Positions 9,566-18,678 of a stretch of DNA of 64,000 nt are shown one piece after another. The position numbers and the translations under genes are program-made. Source of the DNA: Caldicellulosiruptor morganii (GTDB lineage Bacteria > Bacillota > Thermoanaerobacteria > Caldicellulosiruptorales > Caldicellulosiruptoraceae); NCBI RefSeq assembly GCF_026810225.1, contig NZ_CP113865.1, positions 783,001 to 847,000 of the forward strand, read 5' to 3'. The notes beneath the pieces are model-generated. The model saw only the letters and a program-made list of their open reading frames with translations, was not told where the DNA came from and searched no databases. Positions within the stretch are counted from its first letter, which is position 1, and every line of letters starts with the position of its first letter.

Positions 9566-10156
9566 ATGATTAGAACAAATCTTAAAAAAACTCTGGTTTT
9601 GATCATTCTCATGGGTTTTGCTGCATTTTTGCTACAGGGGTGTTCAAATACTACAGATGATATTAACAAAAAAGTAAGAATTGTTCTTGTTGGCAATTTC
9701 ATTGGCGATGAAAATGCTCAAAAACTTGTCTCTGAGCTTGAAAAAAAGTCGAAAGACAAAGTTTACATTGACCAGATTCTCTACACAGGAGAGACTCCCA
9801 AATCTGAGCAAGAGTTTGCATTTATGCAAAAACTCATGGTAATGCTTGCCGCCGGTGAGGGTGATATCTATGTCCTTGATAAAAAGCTATTTACAAACTA
9901 TGCTCAAAATGGAGCGTTTTATTCTTTAAAATCTTTTGTGAGTAAAAACAGGTTAAATAAGTTTATTGATGATACATGTTATGTTAAAGAAAAAGATAAA
10001 TCTTCAAAGGATTTATATGGTATTAAAGCCGACAGTTCTGAAATACTCAAAAAGTATGGATTTGATACCACAAATAAATATCTGACAGTTTACATCAGAA
10101 GCAATAAATTTGCAAGAGCACAGAAAGTGTTGCTTGCCCTTCTAAATGGCAAGTAA
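9566..10156 (+). CDS. Small lipoprotein of unknown function
   Basis: A 196-aa exported lipoprotein. The N-terminus MIRTNLKKTLVLIILMGFAA is a signal sequence ending in the lipobox LLQGC, so the mature protein should be anchored at its Cys, about residue 26. The rest (KVRIVLVGNFIGDENAQKLV, then MLAAGEGDIYVLDKKLF) resembles the first lobe of an extracellular solute-binding protein but is too short for a whole one, so it may be a shortened relative. Start ATG 9566 follows GGCAGGTGGTG. Its 3' end overlaps the convergent M20 gene by 15 bases. It follows the oppA terminator and so is probably a separate unit. No function is assigned. Confidence 0.75.
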   Translation: MIRTNLKKTLVLIILMGFAAFLLQGCSNTTDDINKKVRIVLVGNFIGDENAQKLVSELEKKSKDKVYIDQILYTGETPKSEQEFAFMQKLMVMLAAGEGDIYVLDKKLFTNYAQNGAFYSLKSFVSKNRLNKFIDDTCYVKEKDKSSKDLYGIKADSSEILKKYGFDTTNKYLTVYIRSNKFARAQKVLLALLNGK

Positions 10157-11269
10157 GTAATTTACAATAAGGTATATTCCATAAAAAATGCTTTTTTCAG
10201 AAGCATCAAAGAAAGGTGAGTGCAAAGGATTTTCTCCTTTGCCATTTTCTTTTATTCCAAGCCTGAAATAAAAAGAGGGAACTTCTTTGCAGTAAAAAGC
10301 AAAATCCTCGGCTGTAAAGCTGATTTGTGCATTCAGCACATTTTTGCTACCAAGCAGCCTTTTTGATAAATTTGAAAACTCTTCAGCAACCTGAGAATTA
10401 TTTATTAAAAGTGGATATTGGAAATAGTAATTGATATTGACATCACAGTTGAACTTTTCAGCCGAGAACTTTGCCAATTTTTGTAGGTTTGTGTATACAA
10501 ATTTTTGAATCTCATCGTCGAATGTTCTTACAGTGCCTTTTATTTTGCATGTGTTTGCAATGACGTTATAGGTTTCACCGCTTAAAATAGATGAAAAAGA
10601 TACATGAAACGGAGATGTCTTTTTTGAGTATGCATTTAAAAAATTGTTCATGCTTTGAATAAAGTCTATTGCCGGGTAGATTGGATTTCTTGTGAGCTCT
10701 GGCATTGCAGCATGCCCGCCTTTTCCAATAAATTCTATTTCAAAGTCATCCACGCTTGCCATAATGGCACCATTTGATACTTCAATCATTCCTACATCGA
10801 GATTGGGCCATACATGAAATCCTATCATCTTTTTAACATCTGGATTTTTAAGCCCTCCTTCTTCAATAACTTTTTTTGCACCTCCGGGCCCTTCTTCTGC
10901 AGGTTGAAATATAAACTTCACACATTTTTTGTATCCAATATCAACCAGCGTTTTTGCCACTCCCAGCACAATTGCCATGTGAAAGTCATGACCGCAGGCA
11001 TGTTTGGGTTTTCCATCCACAAGGATGGCATCCATATCAGCTCTGATTGCAATACACTCTTCAGATCTGTTGAGAAGTCCAATTACTCCTGTTCTGGCAA
11101 CAGGGTAGTTTTCTATTCCCCATTCGGTTAGCGTTTTTATTATGAACTCCTGTGTTTTATATTCCTCAAAAGAAAGCTCAGCTATGTTGTGCAGCTGTCT
11201 TTGAATATTCTCAAACATTTTCAGATTTTTTTGGATTGCTTCTGCAATCCTGTTTTGTTTCAAATCCAT
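10142..11269 (-). CDS. M20-family amidohydrolase (N-acyl-amino-acid hydrolase type)
   Basis: Metal-dependent cytoplasmic hydrolase of the M20D / amidohydrolase family, 375 aa, full length. Motifs: RADMDAI, the metal ligand run KHACGHDFHMAIVLG, FQPAEEGPGGAKKVIEEGG (catalytic and metal Glu pair), and the dimerisation lid beginning EIEFIGKGGHAAMP. Members remove acyl groups from amino acids or related amides; the substrate cannot be read from the sequence. It begins at ATG 11269 after AAAAGGAGTG. It lies 18 bases downstream of the MocR/PdxR-like regulator on the same strand, so they are probably cotranscribed. That pairing could mean the regulator also controls this hydrolase, or simple read-through. 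Confidence 0.88.
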   Translation of the reverse strand: MDLKQNRIAEAIQKNLKMFENIQRQLHNIAELSFEEYKTQEFIIKTLTEWGIENYPVARTGVIGLLNRSEECIAIRADMDAILVDGKPKHACGHDFHMAIVLGVAKTLVDIGYKKCVKFIFQPAEEGPGGAKKVIEEGGLKNPDVKKMIGFHVWPNLDVGMIEVSNGAIMASVDDFEIEFIGKGGHAAMPELTRNPIYPAIDFIQSMNNFLNAYSKKTSPFHVSFSSILSGETYNVIANTCKIKGTVRTFDDEIQKFVYTNLQKLAKFSAEKFNCDVNINYYFQYPLLINNSQVAEEFSNLSKRLLGSKNVLNAQISFTAEDFAFYCKEVPSFYFRLGIKENGKGENPLHSPFFDASEKSIFYGIYLIVNYLLAI

Positions 11270-11287
11270 TGTATATTCACACTCCTT

Positions 11288-12664
11288 TTATGAGATTGAG
11301 TTTAAAACATCTCTTATCTTTTCTACTCCGGTTTTAAGCTCAAGATTGCTACAGTTCAGAAAACTTACTCTGAAGAAGTTAACAGAATCTGGCTTGTGGT
11401 AAAAACATGTATGAGGTTGTATGAGTACCTTTTCGGCTTTTAGCCTGTTGTAAATATATGCCGAAGAAATTTTTGATGGCAGCCAGAATGATACAAAAAT
11501 ACCTTTTGGCTGTTGAGTAAACAGTCTTTTTAAGAGATTATACTCTTTCATCAAGTCTAAAAATAGTTTCTGCTTTTCCTGAATGTATAATTTCAAATTT
11601 TGGATATACATGTCAAAGTAATTTTTCAAAAAATGCGCAAAAGATACCTGAATGAACAGCGATGTTGAAATATCAGCAGTAGATTTAAAATATGCAACCT
11701 CATCAGAAAACTCTCGTGGTGCCACCACAAAACCAATTCTCAGAGCCGGCATGGTTATTGTTGAAAAGCTTTTTATATAGAAAACTCTATCTGCTTTATC
11801 ATAAGCCTTCACAGGAAAACTTTCTTCATCCACATCACTTAAAAAATCATCCTCAATGATGTAAAATTTATATTTTTCAGCAATCTCACATAAATATCTC
11901 TTATATTCCTCGGTATATGAAATCCCGGTTGGATTTTGAGAAAACGGAATTATATAAATTGCTTTCGGAGAAAATTTTTTAATATAGAGTTCAATTTGCT
12001 CCATCTGGTCTATATCAATTCCGACAATGTTCAGATGCATATTGCTGAAGATATGATATGCTCCCAAATACGAAGGATTTTCCATAAACACTGTATCGCC
12101 CGGCTTTAGGAAGCTTTTTGTCACAATTTCTATCCCCTGCTGAGCACCCGAGACAATTGTTATATTTGAGGATTCAGTGTATATTTTGAATTTTTTTAAG
12201 TATTCTTCAACAAGATATTCCTTCAAAGGGTTTTTGAAAGGCTCAGTATAATCAAAAATTTGTGGACCAAAGCTTTCAATTGCAGCATTTATTGATGATT
12301 TAAACTCTTCAATGGGATACAAGTTATATGGCAGTTTTGAAGATGAAAGGTTTATGGCTTCAGCCACAAGGGTCCCCGGTATCTCTTCTTCAAATATCAC
12401 TTTATCCTGATATTCATTGTACACAACATAGTATCCACTGCCTGCAACTGCCTTAACATATCCCTCAAGCTGAAGCTGATTTAAGGCTTTTGTCACAGTA
12501 GAGAGGTTGATATTTAAATCCCTGCAGAGTTTCCTGACAGGTGGGAGTTTGCTCATATAACCATACTCACCGGATAAAATCTTCTCTTTGATGGCTTCAT
12601 AGAGCTGAACATAAAGAGGTTTTTTTGAACTTTTATCAAGCTGTATCGATACAGACATAGCCAT
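11288..12664 (-). CDS. pdxR: MocR/GntR-type transcription regulator, PdxR-like
   Basis: A 458-aa regulator with an N-terminal winged helix of the GntR family ([20 protein letters not shown], then [20 protein letters not shown]) fused to a fold-type I aminotransferase domain ([47 protein letters not shown], and the PLP-Lys region [18 protein letters not shown]). MocR proteins of the PdxR branch sense pyridoxal phosphate and control pdxST, and this gene is divergent from pdxST, which makes that role very likely. ATG 12664 follows AAAGG; ATG 12658 or TTG 12679 are alternatives. A perfect 14-bp palindrome (12641-12654) lies inside its first codons, which suggests autoregulation. Confidence 0.9.
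   Translation of the reverse strand: MAMSVSIQLDKSSKKPLYVQLYEAIKEKILSGEYGYMSKLPPVRKLCRDLNINLSTVTKALNQLQLEGYVKAVAGSGYYVVYNEYQDKVIFEEEIPGTLVAEAINLSSSKLPYNLYPIEEFKSSINAAIESFGPQIFDYTEPFKNPLKEYLVEEYLKKFKIYTESSNITIVSGAQQGIEIVTKSFLKPGDTVFMENPSYLGAYHIFSNMHLNIVGIDIDQMEQIELYIKKFSPKAIYIIPFSQNPTGISYTEEYKRYLCEIAEKYKFYIIEDDFLSDVDEESFPVKAYDKADRVFYIKSFSTITMPALRIGFVVAPREFSDEVAYFKSTADISTSLFIQVSFAHFLKNYFDMYIQNLKLYIQEKQKLFLDLMKEYNLLKRLFTQQPKGIFVSFWLPSKISSAYIYNRLKAEKVLIQPHTCFYHKPDSVNFFRVSFLNCSNLELKTGVEKIRDVLNSIS
12641..12654. promoter_or_regulatory. Candidate PdxR operator, palindrome CTGTATCGATACAG
   Basis: A perfect 14-bp palindrome at the start of the regulator gene, with the same core ATCGATAC found twice more near pdxS. 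It lies about 17 bases upstream of the pdxS -35 element. Assignment to PdxR is inference from position and repetition. Confidence 0.5.
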
Positions 12665-12670
12665 CCAGCC

Positions 12671-12698
12671 TTTACTCAAAGTTTATTTTAATTATAAT
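12671..12698 (+). promoter_or_regulatory. Predicted pdxST promoter
   Basis: TTTACT (12671-12676), a 16-base gap and TATAAT (12693-12698) face pdxS. Transcription would start near 12705, so the 12727 site would lie just inside the leader. Confidence 0.55.
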
Positions 12699-12726
12699 AA
12701 AATGGACAGAAAGATTCAACAAATTA

Positions 12727-12783
12727 TATCGATACGGAGGTGCAATTTTATGAGCGAAGTTGTAAACGTAAATGATCGATACG
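12727..12783. promoter_or_regulatory. Two further ATCGATACG sites around the pdxS start
   Basis: ATCGATACG occurs at 12728-12736, directly abutting the pdxS RBS (GGAGG), and again at 12775-12783 within the pdxS coding start, 47 bases apart. Together with the palindrome at 12641 they form a set of repeated sites in the pdxR-pdxS divergent region. The third copy is coding and could be coincidental. Confidence 0.4.
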
Positions 12784-13646
12784 AACTGAACAAAAACCTT
12801 GCACAGATGTTAAAAGGTGGTGTTATAATGGACGTGACATCACCACAGGAGGCAGAGATTGCTGAAAAAGCGGGCGCTGTTGCTGTTATGGCTCTTCAAA
12901 AAGTTCCGGCAGACCTGCGCAAAGAAGGCAAGGTTGCGAGGATGGCTGACCCAAAAATTATACTGGAAATTAAAAAGGCTGTCTCAATTCCTGTTATGGC
13001 AAAGGTGCGAATTGGTCATTTTGTTGAGGCACAGATTTTAGAAGCTCTTGGTATTGATTATATAGATGAGAGTGAAGTTTTGACACCTGCTGATGAGGAG
13101 CATCACATTGACAAATGGAAGTTTAAAGCGGCTTTTGTCTGTGGTGCAAGGGATTTGGGAGAGGCACTCAGGAGAATTCAGGAAGGAGCTTCTATGATAA
13201 GGACAAAAGGCGAAGCTGGCACAGGAAATGTGGTTGAAGCAGTAAGACACCTCAGAAGGATTAACAAACAGATTGCATATGCTGCATCTTTGAATGAGGA
13301 TGAACTTTTTGCATATGCAAAGCAGCTGGGTGTTTCATATGAACTTTTGAAGAAAACTGCTGAGCTTAAAAGACTTCCGGTTGTGAATTTTGCCGCAGGT
13401 GGAATTGCAACACCGGCTGATGCAGCGTTAATGATGCAGCTTGGAGCAGATGGTGTGTTTGTTGGCTCTGGAATATTTAAATCAAAAAATCCAGAAAAAA
13501 GAGCAAGAGCAATTGTCATGGCAACAACTTACTACAATGATCCAAAAATTTTAGCAGAGATTTCATATGACCTTGGTGAAGAAATGGAAGGAATTGATTT
13601 AAGAGGTCTTTCGCAAAATGAACTTTTGCAGTTCAGGGGGAATTAA
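12750..13646 (+). CDS. pdxS: Pyridoxal 5'-phosphate synthase, PdxS subunit
   Basis: Synthase subunit that makes pyridoxal phosphate from ribose 5-phosphate, glyceraldehyde 3-phosphate and ammonia supplied by PdxT; 298 aa, full length. It is a (beta/alpha)8 barrel with highly conserved segments [40 protein letters not shown] (active-site Lys in the VMAKVRIGH strand), [18 protein letters not shown] and [17 protein letters not shown] 12750 follows CGGAGGTG at good spacing; the in-frame upstream ATG at 12702 lies at the predicted transcription start and is not used. pdxT follows three bases after the stop. The upstream ATCGATAC sites and divergent MocR gene point to PLP-responsive control. Confidence 0.97.
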   Translation: MSEVVNVNDRYELNKNLAQMLKGGVIMDVTSPQEAEIAEKAGAVAVMALQKVPADLRKEGKVARMADPKIILEIKKAVSIPVMAKVRIGHFVEAQILEALGIDYIDESEVLTPADEEHHIDKWKFKAAFVCGARDLGEALRRIQEGASMIRTKGEAGTGNVVEAVRHLRRINKQIAYAASLNEDELFAYAKQLGVSYELLKKTAELKRLPVVNFAAGGIATPADAALMMQLGADGVFVGSGIFKSKNPEKRARAIVMATTYYNDPKILAEISYDLGEEMEGIDLRGLSQNELLQFRGN

Positions 13647-13649
13647 ACT

Positions 13650-14216
13650 TTGAAAAGGATTGGAGTTTTGGCATTTCAAGGTGGAGTTATAGAGCATGTA
13701 AAAAAGATTGATGAAGTGGGTTGTGTTCCGGTTCTGGTAAAGAAAAATGAAGATCTGGAAGGCGTGGATGGACTGATTTTGCCAGGTGGAGAGAGCACAA
13801 CCATAGGGAAGTTTTTAATAGAAACTGGACTCAAAGAGAAAATATTGAAATTGGCTGAAGAAGGTCTTCCTGTATGGGGGACATGTGCAGGTGCAATCCT
13901 TTTGTCAAAGAGTATAAAAAACCAGGGAAGCGGTGTTTTGCCACTTCTTGATATAGTGATTGAAAGGAATGCCTATGGCAGCCAGCTTGACAGCTTCAAA
14001 AAGGAAGTTTTTGTTCCGAGGTTAAATAAAGTATCAGAGTGTGTTTTTATAAGAGCTCCAAAGATAGTTGAGGTTTTCTCAAATGTTGAAGTTTTAGCAC
14101 AGCTTGACACTCCAATTGCAGTGCTGCAGGGTAAGATTCTTGCAACAACATTTCATCCTGAACTCACTTCTCAAAATTATTGGCATTCTTTCTTTGTTGA
14201 GAATGTGGTAAAATAA
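13650..14216 (+). CDS. pdxT: Pyridoxal 5'-phosphate synthase glutaminase, PdxT subunit
   Basis: Class I glutamine amidotransferase that hydrolyses glutamine and feeds ammonia to PdxS; 188 aa, the usual size. Catalytic Cys lies in VWGTCAGAILLS, with His and Glu in TTFHPELTS; LILPGGESTTIGKFL is the oxyanion/glutamine-binding region. The start is TTG 13650, preceded by CAGGGGGAA, and MKRIGVLAFQGGVIEHVKK is the standard family N-terminus. It is translationally close to pdxS and surely in the same transcript. No clear terminator follows, only the spacer with a long imperfect inverted repeat. Confidence 0.97.
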   Translation: MKRIGVLAFQGGVIEHVKKIDEVGCVPVLVKKNEDLEGVDGLILPGGESTTIGKFLIETGLKEKILKLAEEGLPVWGTCAGAILLSKSIKNQGSGVLPLLDIVIERNAYGSQLDSFKKEVFVPRLNKVSECVFIRAPKIVEVFSNVEVLAQLDTPIAVLQGKILATTFHPELTSQNYWHSFFVENVVK

Positions 14217-14303
14217 ATTTAAAGTTGTTCTCTTTCTTTTTCTTTATTTCTTTTAAAATTTTCTTCAGGTTCAAAAAATAAACAAAAAGCTGCGTTGTAT
14301 TTT

Positions 14304-14401
14304 GATGGTGGGCAGATATGAGTTTTTAAACAATATCCATCTTTTTGATACTTGCATGGCTACCAGCAGATAATAAAACTCATGTTTTGTCCCCTCCCAT
14401 C
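14304..14401. repeat. Imperfect long inverted repeat in the pdxT-acpS spacer
   Basis: The 252-base gene-free spacer holds two arms, about 14304-14328 and 14374-14401, sharing GATGG..ATGAGTTTTTA against its complement TAAAACTCAT..CCCATC. The tips pair well (10 bp of TAAAACTCAT with ATGAGTTTTA) and the middles are mismatched. It could be a transcription-end structure or a small repeat element; there is no U-run immediately after it. Confidence 0.4.
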
Positions 14402-14468
14402 TTTATTTTTTGCAGTTTTTCAAATAAAATTTAAGCAAATTTTTAACAGAAGGAGAAAATTTTAAAAT

Positions 14469-14840
14469 ATGGTATTCAATGTGGGGATTGATGTTGTTGA
14501 AATTGAGAGATTTAAAAACATGAAGAGATTTGATAAATTTTTAGAAAGAGTATTTACTCAGAGCGAACTTGAATATATAAGGTTAAAAAACTACAATATT
14601 CAGACCATAGCAGGGTATTTTGCTGCCAAGGAGGCTGTGGCAAAGGCACTTTCAACAGGCATTGTGTTTGGGTTCAAGGATATTGAAATACAAAAATATA
14701 AAAATGGATGTCCTAAGGTTGTGCTATATAACAGGGCAAAAGAGATCTGTGAAAGCTTAAAGATTAAAAACATTGTGGTAAGTATTTCTCATCAAAAAAT
14801 GGTGGCAGTTGCATGTGCAATTGCCGAAAAAGAGGGGTGA
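14469..14840 (+). CDS. acpS: Holo-[acyl-carrier-protein] synthase
   Basis: Transfers the phosphopantetheine arm of coenzyme A to a Ser of acyl carrier protein, 123 aa as usual for AcpS. Signature motifs: GIDVVEIERF at the N-terminus with the Mg-binding Asp, and GYFAAKEAVAKALSTGI with the catalytic Glu and Lys. The late VVSISHQKMVAVACAI completes the fold. ATG 14469 follows AGAAGGAGAAAA. It ends eight bases before the ATG of nnr, a common acpS-nnr-alr arrangement in Firmicutes, so one transcript is likely. Confidence 0.96.
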   Translation: MVFNVGIDVVEIERFKNMKRFDKFLERVFTQSELEYIRLKNYNIQTIAGYFAAKEAVAKALSTGIVFGFKDIEIQKYKNGCPKVVLYNRAKEICESLKIKNIVVSISHQKMVAVACAIAEKEG

Positions 14841-14847
14841 AATTTGC

Positions 14848-16383
14848 ATGTATGTATTAACTTCTGAACAGATGAAGCAAATAGATAAAAAAGCAACAAG
14901 CGAAATTGGAATTCCAGAAGTAGTGTTGATGGAGAATGCAGGTTTTTGCGTATTTGAGGAAATAAAAAGAGATTTCGGTGATTTAAAGCAAAAAAGGATT
15001 GCTGTTTTTTGTGGCAAAGGAAATAATGGGGGAGATGGTTTTGTAGTTGCGCGTTATCTTTTAAATGAATCAGACAATGTTCAGATTTTTATATTTGATG
15101 AGAATGTAAGTGTATCTTCAAGGGTTTTTTTAAACATATTAAAAAACTTAGGCGCAAACATTCAAGTGCTAAATGAAGATCTTGTGGCAAGACTTTATCG
15201 TGAAAGATTTGACATTATCGTTGATGGGATATTTGGAATAGGTCTTGTAAGAGATGTTGAGGGCTTGTACAGAAAGGTAATTGAGTATATAAATTCTTCG
15301 AAAGCCTATGTTTATTCTATCGACATTCCAAGTGGAGTTTGCTCTGACACAGGGCAGGTAAAAGGAGTTGCAGTGAAGGCAAACAAGACAATTACTTTCA
15401 TGTATCCTAAAATTGGGAACATCCTTTATCCAGGGGCTTATTTGTGTGGCAAACTTATAGTAAAAGACATTGGTATCCCTGAAAAGGTTGTAGAGAAGAT
15501 CAGTATAAAGATTTTAAGCAGAGAAGAGCTAAATATTGAAAAGCTTTACCGCTATCCCGATACACACAAAGGTGACTACGGGAAAGTGGGGGTTGTAGCA
15601 GGTTCAAAATTCTTTCCTGGTGCTTCTGTTCTCTGTGCAAATGCTTGCGTTAAAAGTGGGTGTGGGTTATGCTTTTTATTCTCACCAATTGAGAGTCTGA
15701 GTCTGCACAATTTTAGAAATCCAGAAATAATCACAATAGCGATTGAAAGCAAAGATGGAGTAATAACTTTTGAGGGTTTCAAACAGAAAGAAGAGTTTTT
15801 GAAAAGGTTAAATATCATTGCATTTGGATGTGGTCTTACCAGTTCGGTAGAAGTTGAAAAGATATTGATTCATATTTTAAAAAACTTTCAAATACCTATT
15901 GTAGTAGATGCAGATGGTTTGAATGTTTTGGCAAATAGTAAAGAAGCTCAAACACTTTTGCGTGAGTACAAAGCACCCAAGATATTGACTCCACATTACA
16001 AAGAGGCGTCAAGGATACTTAGCTGTGATGTTTCTGAAGTTGCTAAAAACCCACTTGACGCAGCTGTTCAGCTTTCAGAAAAGTTTAACTGTGTCTGCAT
16101 TTTAAAAAGTGCAAGGACTATAATTACAGATAGCAACAATATTTACATTAACATACTTGGTAATACCGGTATGGCAAAGGGCGGAAGCGGGGATGTCTTG
16201 ACTGGAATAGTTTCGGCAATGCTATCTCAGGGATATGATGCTTTGGATGCAGCAAAACTTGCTGTTTATTTGCATTCACTTTCTGCTGATATCTTGCTTG
16301 AGACAAAAACAGTGCAGACTATTTTACCTTCAGAAATAATTGAGAATCTTGACATTGCTTTTAGGAGAGTAATTGAGAGTTAG
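14848..16383 (+). CDS. nnr: Bifunctional NAD(P)H-hydrate repair enzyme
   Basis: Repairs hydrated NADH and NADPH. The N-terminal third is the NAD(P)HX epimerase (YjeF_N) with ENAGFCVFEE and VFCGKGNNGGDGFVVARYL; the C-terminal half is the ADP-dependent dehydratase of ribokinase-like fold with VVDADGLNVLA, ILTPHYKEASRIL and the phosphate/ADP loop NTGMAKGGSGDVLTGI. It is 511 aa, full length. ATG 14848 is chosen because AGAGGGGTG precedes it and MYVLTSEQMKQIDKKA is the usual start; the frame from 14809 overlaps acpS. It lies in the acpS-nnr-alr series. Confidence 0.95.
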   Translation: MYVLTSEQMKQIDKKATSEIGIPEVVLMENAGFCVFEEIKRDFGDLKQKRIAVFCGKGNNGGDGFVVARYLLNESDNVQIFIFDENVSVSSRVFLNILKNLGANIQVLNEDLVARLYRERFDIIVDGIFGIGLVRDVEGLYRKVIEYINSSKAYVYSIDIPSGVCSDTGQVKGVAVKANKTITFMYPKIGNILYPGAYLCGKLIVKDIGIPEKVVEKISIKILSREELNIEKLYRYPDTHKGDYGKVGVVAGSKFFPGASVLCANACVKSGCGLCFLFSPIESLSLHNFRNPEIITIAIESKDGVITFEGFKQKEEFLKRLNIIAFGCGLTSSVEVEKILIHILKNFQIPIVVDADGLNVLANSKEAQTLLREYKAPKILTPHYKEASRILSCDVSEVAKNPLDAAVQLSEKFNCVCILKSARTIITDSNNIYINILGNTGMAKGGSGDVLTGIVSAMLSQGYDALDAAKLAVYLHSLSADILLETKTVQTILPSEIIENLDIAFRRVIES

Positions 16384-16395
16384 GTATATAAGAAA

Positions 16396-16682
16396 ATGGT
16401 AAAAGTTAAAAAGTTTGCTCTTTTTGTTATGATGGCAATTTTTATACTCCGCAAATGATATTTTTTGAATACTACATTGATAAACTTATAAATAGCGAAA
16501 AATACTCTATGGTAAAGCAGGCAAAATCGACTATAATAACACTTGAATTGAAAGGTGATATCAGATATCTGCACTACTATTTTGAAGATGGAAATCTAAA
16601 AAAGATAGCTGTGATCTATCAGGATGAAAGACTAATTAAGACAATCTACCTGACAGAGTATAAAAAATACAGAAAGGGATGA
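16396..16682 (+). pseudogene. Small exported hypothetical protein, apparently frameshifted
   Basis: Two overlapping frames make up what looks like one gene between nnr and alr. ATG 16396 gives MVKVKKFALFVMMAIFILRK, signal-peptide-like, and stops at 16458. A second frame covers 16455-16682 (75 aa, ending IKTIYLTEYKKYRKG). Adding one T to the five-T run at 16439-16443 joins them into a single protein of about 95 aa with an N-terminal signal and the mature part YTPQMIFFEYYIDKLIN onward. Alternatively they are two genes coupled by an ATGA overlap at 16455-16458, but the second has no RBS of its own. Function unknown. The lesion is of the same type as the one in oppC. Confidence 0.6.
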
Positions 16683-16689
16683 ACAAAAA

Positions 16690-17853
16690 TTGTCTTTGTA
16701 CAGCCGTGTGTGGGCAGAGATAAACCTTGACAATCTTGTATACAATGTAAACAACATCAAAAAGAAGATTTTGCCGGATACACAGATTATGGCTGTTGTC
16801 AAAGCTGATGCGTATGGTCATGGCGCAATAGAGGTGTCAAGGGTTTTAGTGAAAAATGGCATTAATATGCTTGCTGTTGCAATAATTGATGAGGCCATGC
16901 AGCTGAGGCACTACAATTTTGATGTTCCAATTTTGATACTGGGGTTTACTCCTTTTGAGCTTTCTGAGCAGGTTGTTGAAAATGATATAAGTCAAACAGT
17001 CTATACATTTGAGCAGGCGTATTATTTAAATGAGGCTGCCAGAAAGTTAGGGAAAAAGGCAAAGATACATATCAAAGTTGATACTGGCATGGGAAGGATT
17101 GGTTTTCTGTGCAACCAGGAGAGTATAGCCACCGTAATAAAGATTGCCAGCCTTTCTAACATTGAACTTGAGGGCATATTTTCTCATTTTTCCTCGGCGG
17201 ATGATCCGCAGTCTGATGATTTTACTTCTGAACAATTTTTAAAATTTGAAAACTTTGTGAAAGAACTAAATAAAAATGGGGTATACTTTAAATATAAACA
17301 TATTGCAAATAGCAGTGCGGCAATCCGTTTCCCCCGGTATCAACTTGATATAGTAAGGCTTGGTCTTGTGCTTTATGGGCTTTATCCGAGCGAAGCTGTA
17401 AAACAAGAGATAAATTTGAAACCTGTTATGTCTGTAAAGGCAAAGGTGATCAATGTCAAGGAAGTACCAGAAGGGTATCCTATAAGCTATAGCAGAAAAT
17501 ATATAACACCGTGTAAAAGCAGGATTGCTACAATACCCATTGGCTATGCTGATGGTTTTACAAGGGTTGGAAGTGAGAAAAGATATGTTCTTATCAATGG
17601 AGAGTATGCCAAGGTTGTAGGGAATGTGTGCATGGACCAGTGCATGGTGGATGTAACTCACATAAAAGATGTTAGGATTGGTGATGAGGTTGTAATTATA
17701 GGAGAGCAGGGTGATAGAGAAATTACAGCAGATGATCTGGCAGCGCAAATTGGCACCATAAACTACGAGGTTATATGTTCTGTGAGCAAGAGAATTCCAA
17801 GAGTTTATATCAAGGATGGGCGGGTTGTCAAAATATTAAACTACATCTTATGA
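16690..17853 (+). CDS. alr: Alanine racemase
   Basis: PLP enzyme that makes D-alanine for the cell wall, 387 aa, full length. The PLP-Lys is in AVVKADAYGHGAIEVSR; further motifs are VDTGMGRIGF, LGLVLYGLYPS, and the C-terminal domain with IPIGYADGFTR and NVCMDQCMVDVT. The start is TTG 16690 (SLYSRVWAEINLDNL), ten bases after AAAGGGATGA. In Bacillus the gene order alr followed by the mazEF-type ndoAI/ndoA pair is common, and the same order is seen here with 107 bases between. Confidence 0.96.
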   Translation: MSLYSRVWAEINLDNLVYNVNNIKKKILPDTQIMAVVKADAYGHGAIEVSRVLVKNGINMLAVAIIDEAMQLRHYNFDVPILILGFTPFELSEQVVENDISQTVYTFEQAYYLNEAARKLGKKAKIHIKVDTGMGRIGFLCNQESIATVIKIASLSNIELEGIFSHFSSADDPQSDDFTSEQFLKFENFVKELNKNGVYFKYKHIANSSAAIRFPRYQLDIVRLGLVLYGLYPSEAVKQEINLKPVMSVKAKVINVKEVPEGYPISYSRKYITPCKSRIATIPIGYADGFTRVGSEKRYVLINGEYAKVVGNVCMDQCMVDVTHIKDVRIGDEVVIIGEQGDREITADDLAAQIGTINYEVICSVSKRIPRVYIKDGRVVKILNYIL

Positions 17854-17960
17854 AAAATTTACATTGATTTGAGCTACCCAAAAAATTTATAATGGTAATA
17901 AGCTCATCCGCTATTCTGTTTTGATTGTCTTTATATTTTGTTTTGCAAGGGGGAAATCAG

Positions 17961-18278
17961 ATGCCGCAGATACGAATAATGAAATATCTTTTGCAATATA
18001 GCGGTGATTTATATGACAATGGTTTTTTGAAACCTTTTGCACAGCGAAGGATGCTCAGAAAAATTGAGAGGGATCTGGAAAGTTGCTATAAAAAATATGC
18101 GGATTTAAATAGGGCAATTGCGAATGAATGGTTGGCACTTGACTTTGAGGGGCTTGTCAAGTATGAGAATATAATATTTGAGGAATTTAACTATGATTTT
18201 TATAAATTTGAAGAAAGTAGGATAGCGGAGAGTGGAGAAAGTGCTGCAACAAAATCAAAACCAAAATCAGATATTTGA
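17961..18278 (+). CDS. Probable antitoxin partner of MazF
   Basis: A 105-aa protein directly upstream of and overlapping mazF by 47 bases. Its C-terminal half ([27 protein letters not shown]) resembles the helix by which EndoAI/MazE antitoxins of Firmicutes bind the toxin (the YxEMAKINLxIAxE pattern), followed by a charged tail [10 protein letters not shown]. The N-terminal part [19 protein letters not shown] does not show an obvious ribbon-helix-helix, so DNA binding is uncertain. ATG 17961 follows AAGGGGGAAA. The antitoxin call rests mainly on position and this weak C-terminal pattern. Confidence 0.55.
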   Translation: MPQIRIMKYLLQYSGDLYDNGFLKPFAQRRMLRKIERDLESCYKKYADLNRAIANEWLALDFEGLVKYENIIFEEFNYDFYKFEESRIAESGESAATKSKPKSDI

Positions 18279-18678
18279 AATTAAAAGAGGGGATATATTC
18301 TATGCCGACCTTGCTCCGCATGTTGGGTCCGAGCAGGGCGGTATAAGACCTGTTCTGGTTATTCAGAATGATATTGGTAATAAATACAGTCCAACGGTAA
18401 TTGTTGCTGCGATAACTTCACAGATTAGTAAAGCAAAGTTTCCAACCCATGTTGAGATTCATGCAGGTGAATTTGGACTCACCAAGGATTCTGTTATTTT
18501 GCTTGAGCAGATAAGGACAATAGACAAAGTCAGGCTTAAAAACAGGGTTGGAAAGCTCTCTGATGAGGTCATGGAGAAGGTAAATAGGGCAATACTTATT
18601 AGTCTCGGGCTGATAGAATGGACAACGGAGGGATATGATTGGAAAAAGAAAGAAGGCGCTGGTATAAAAAAGGCTTAA
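18232..18678 (+). CDS. mazF: MazF/PemK-family endoribonuclease toxin
   Basis: mRNA interferase of the NdoA/MazF family, 148 aa. Core motifs: [20 protein letters not shown] (GDI and G-QGG loop), [37 protein letters not shown] and [16 protein letters not shown]. The likely start is GTG 18232, inside the upstream antitoxin frame; an N-terminal Gln/Asn stretch ([10 protein letters not shown]) precedes the domain, so a later start is conceivable. The overlap with the upstream gene indicates translational coupling, normal for toxin-antitoxin pairs. In Bacillus-type genomes this chromosomal copy next to alr is a conserved stress-related endoribonuclease. Confidence 0.92.
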   Translation: MEKVLQQNQNQNQIFEIKRGDIFYADLAPHVGSEQGGIRPVLVIQNDIGNKYSPTVIVAAITSQISKAKFPTHVEIHAGEFGLTKDSVILLEQIRTIDKVRLKNRVGKLSDEVMEKVNRAILISLGLIEWTTEGYDWKKKEGAGIKKA

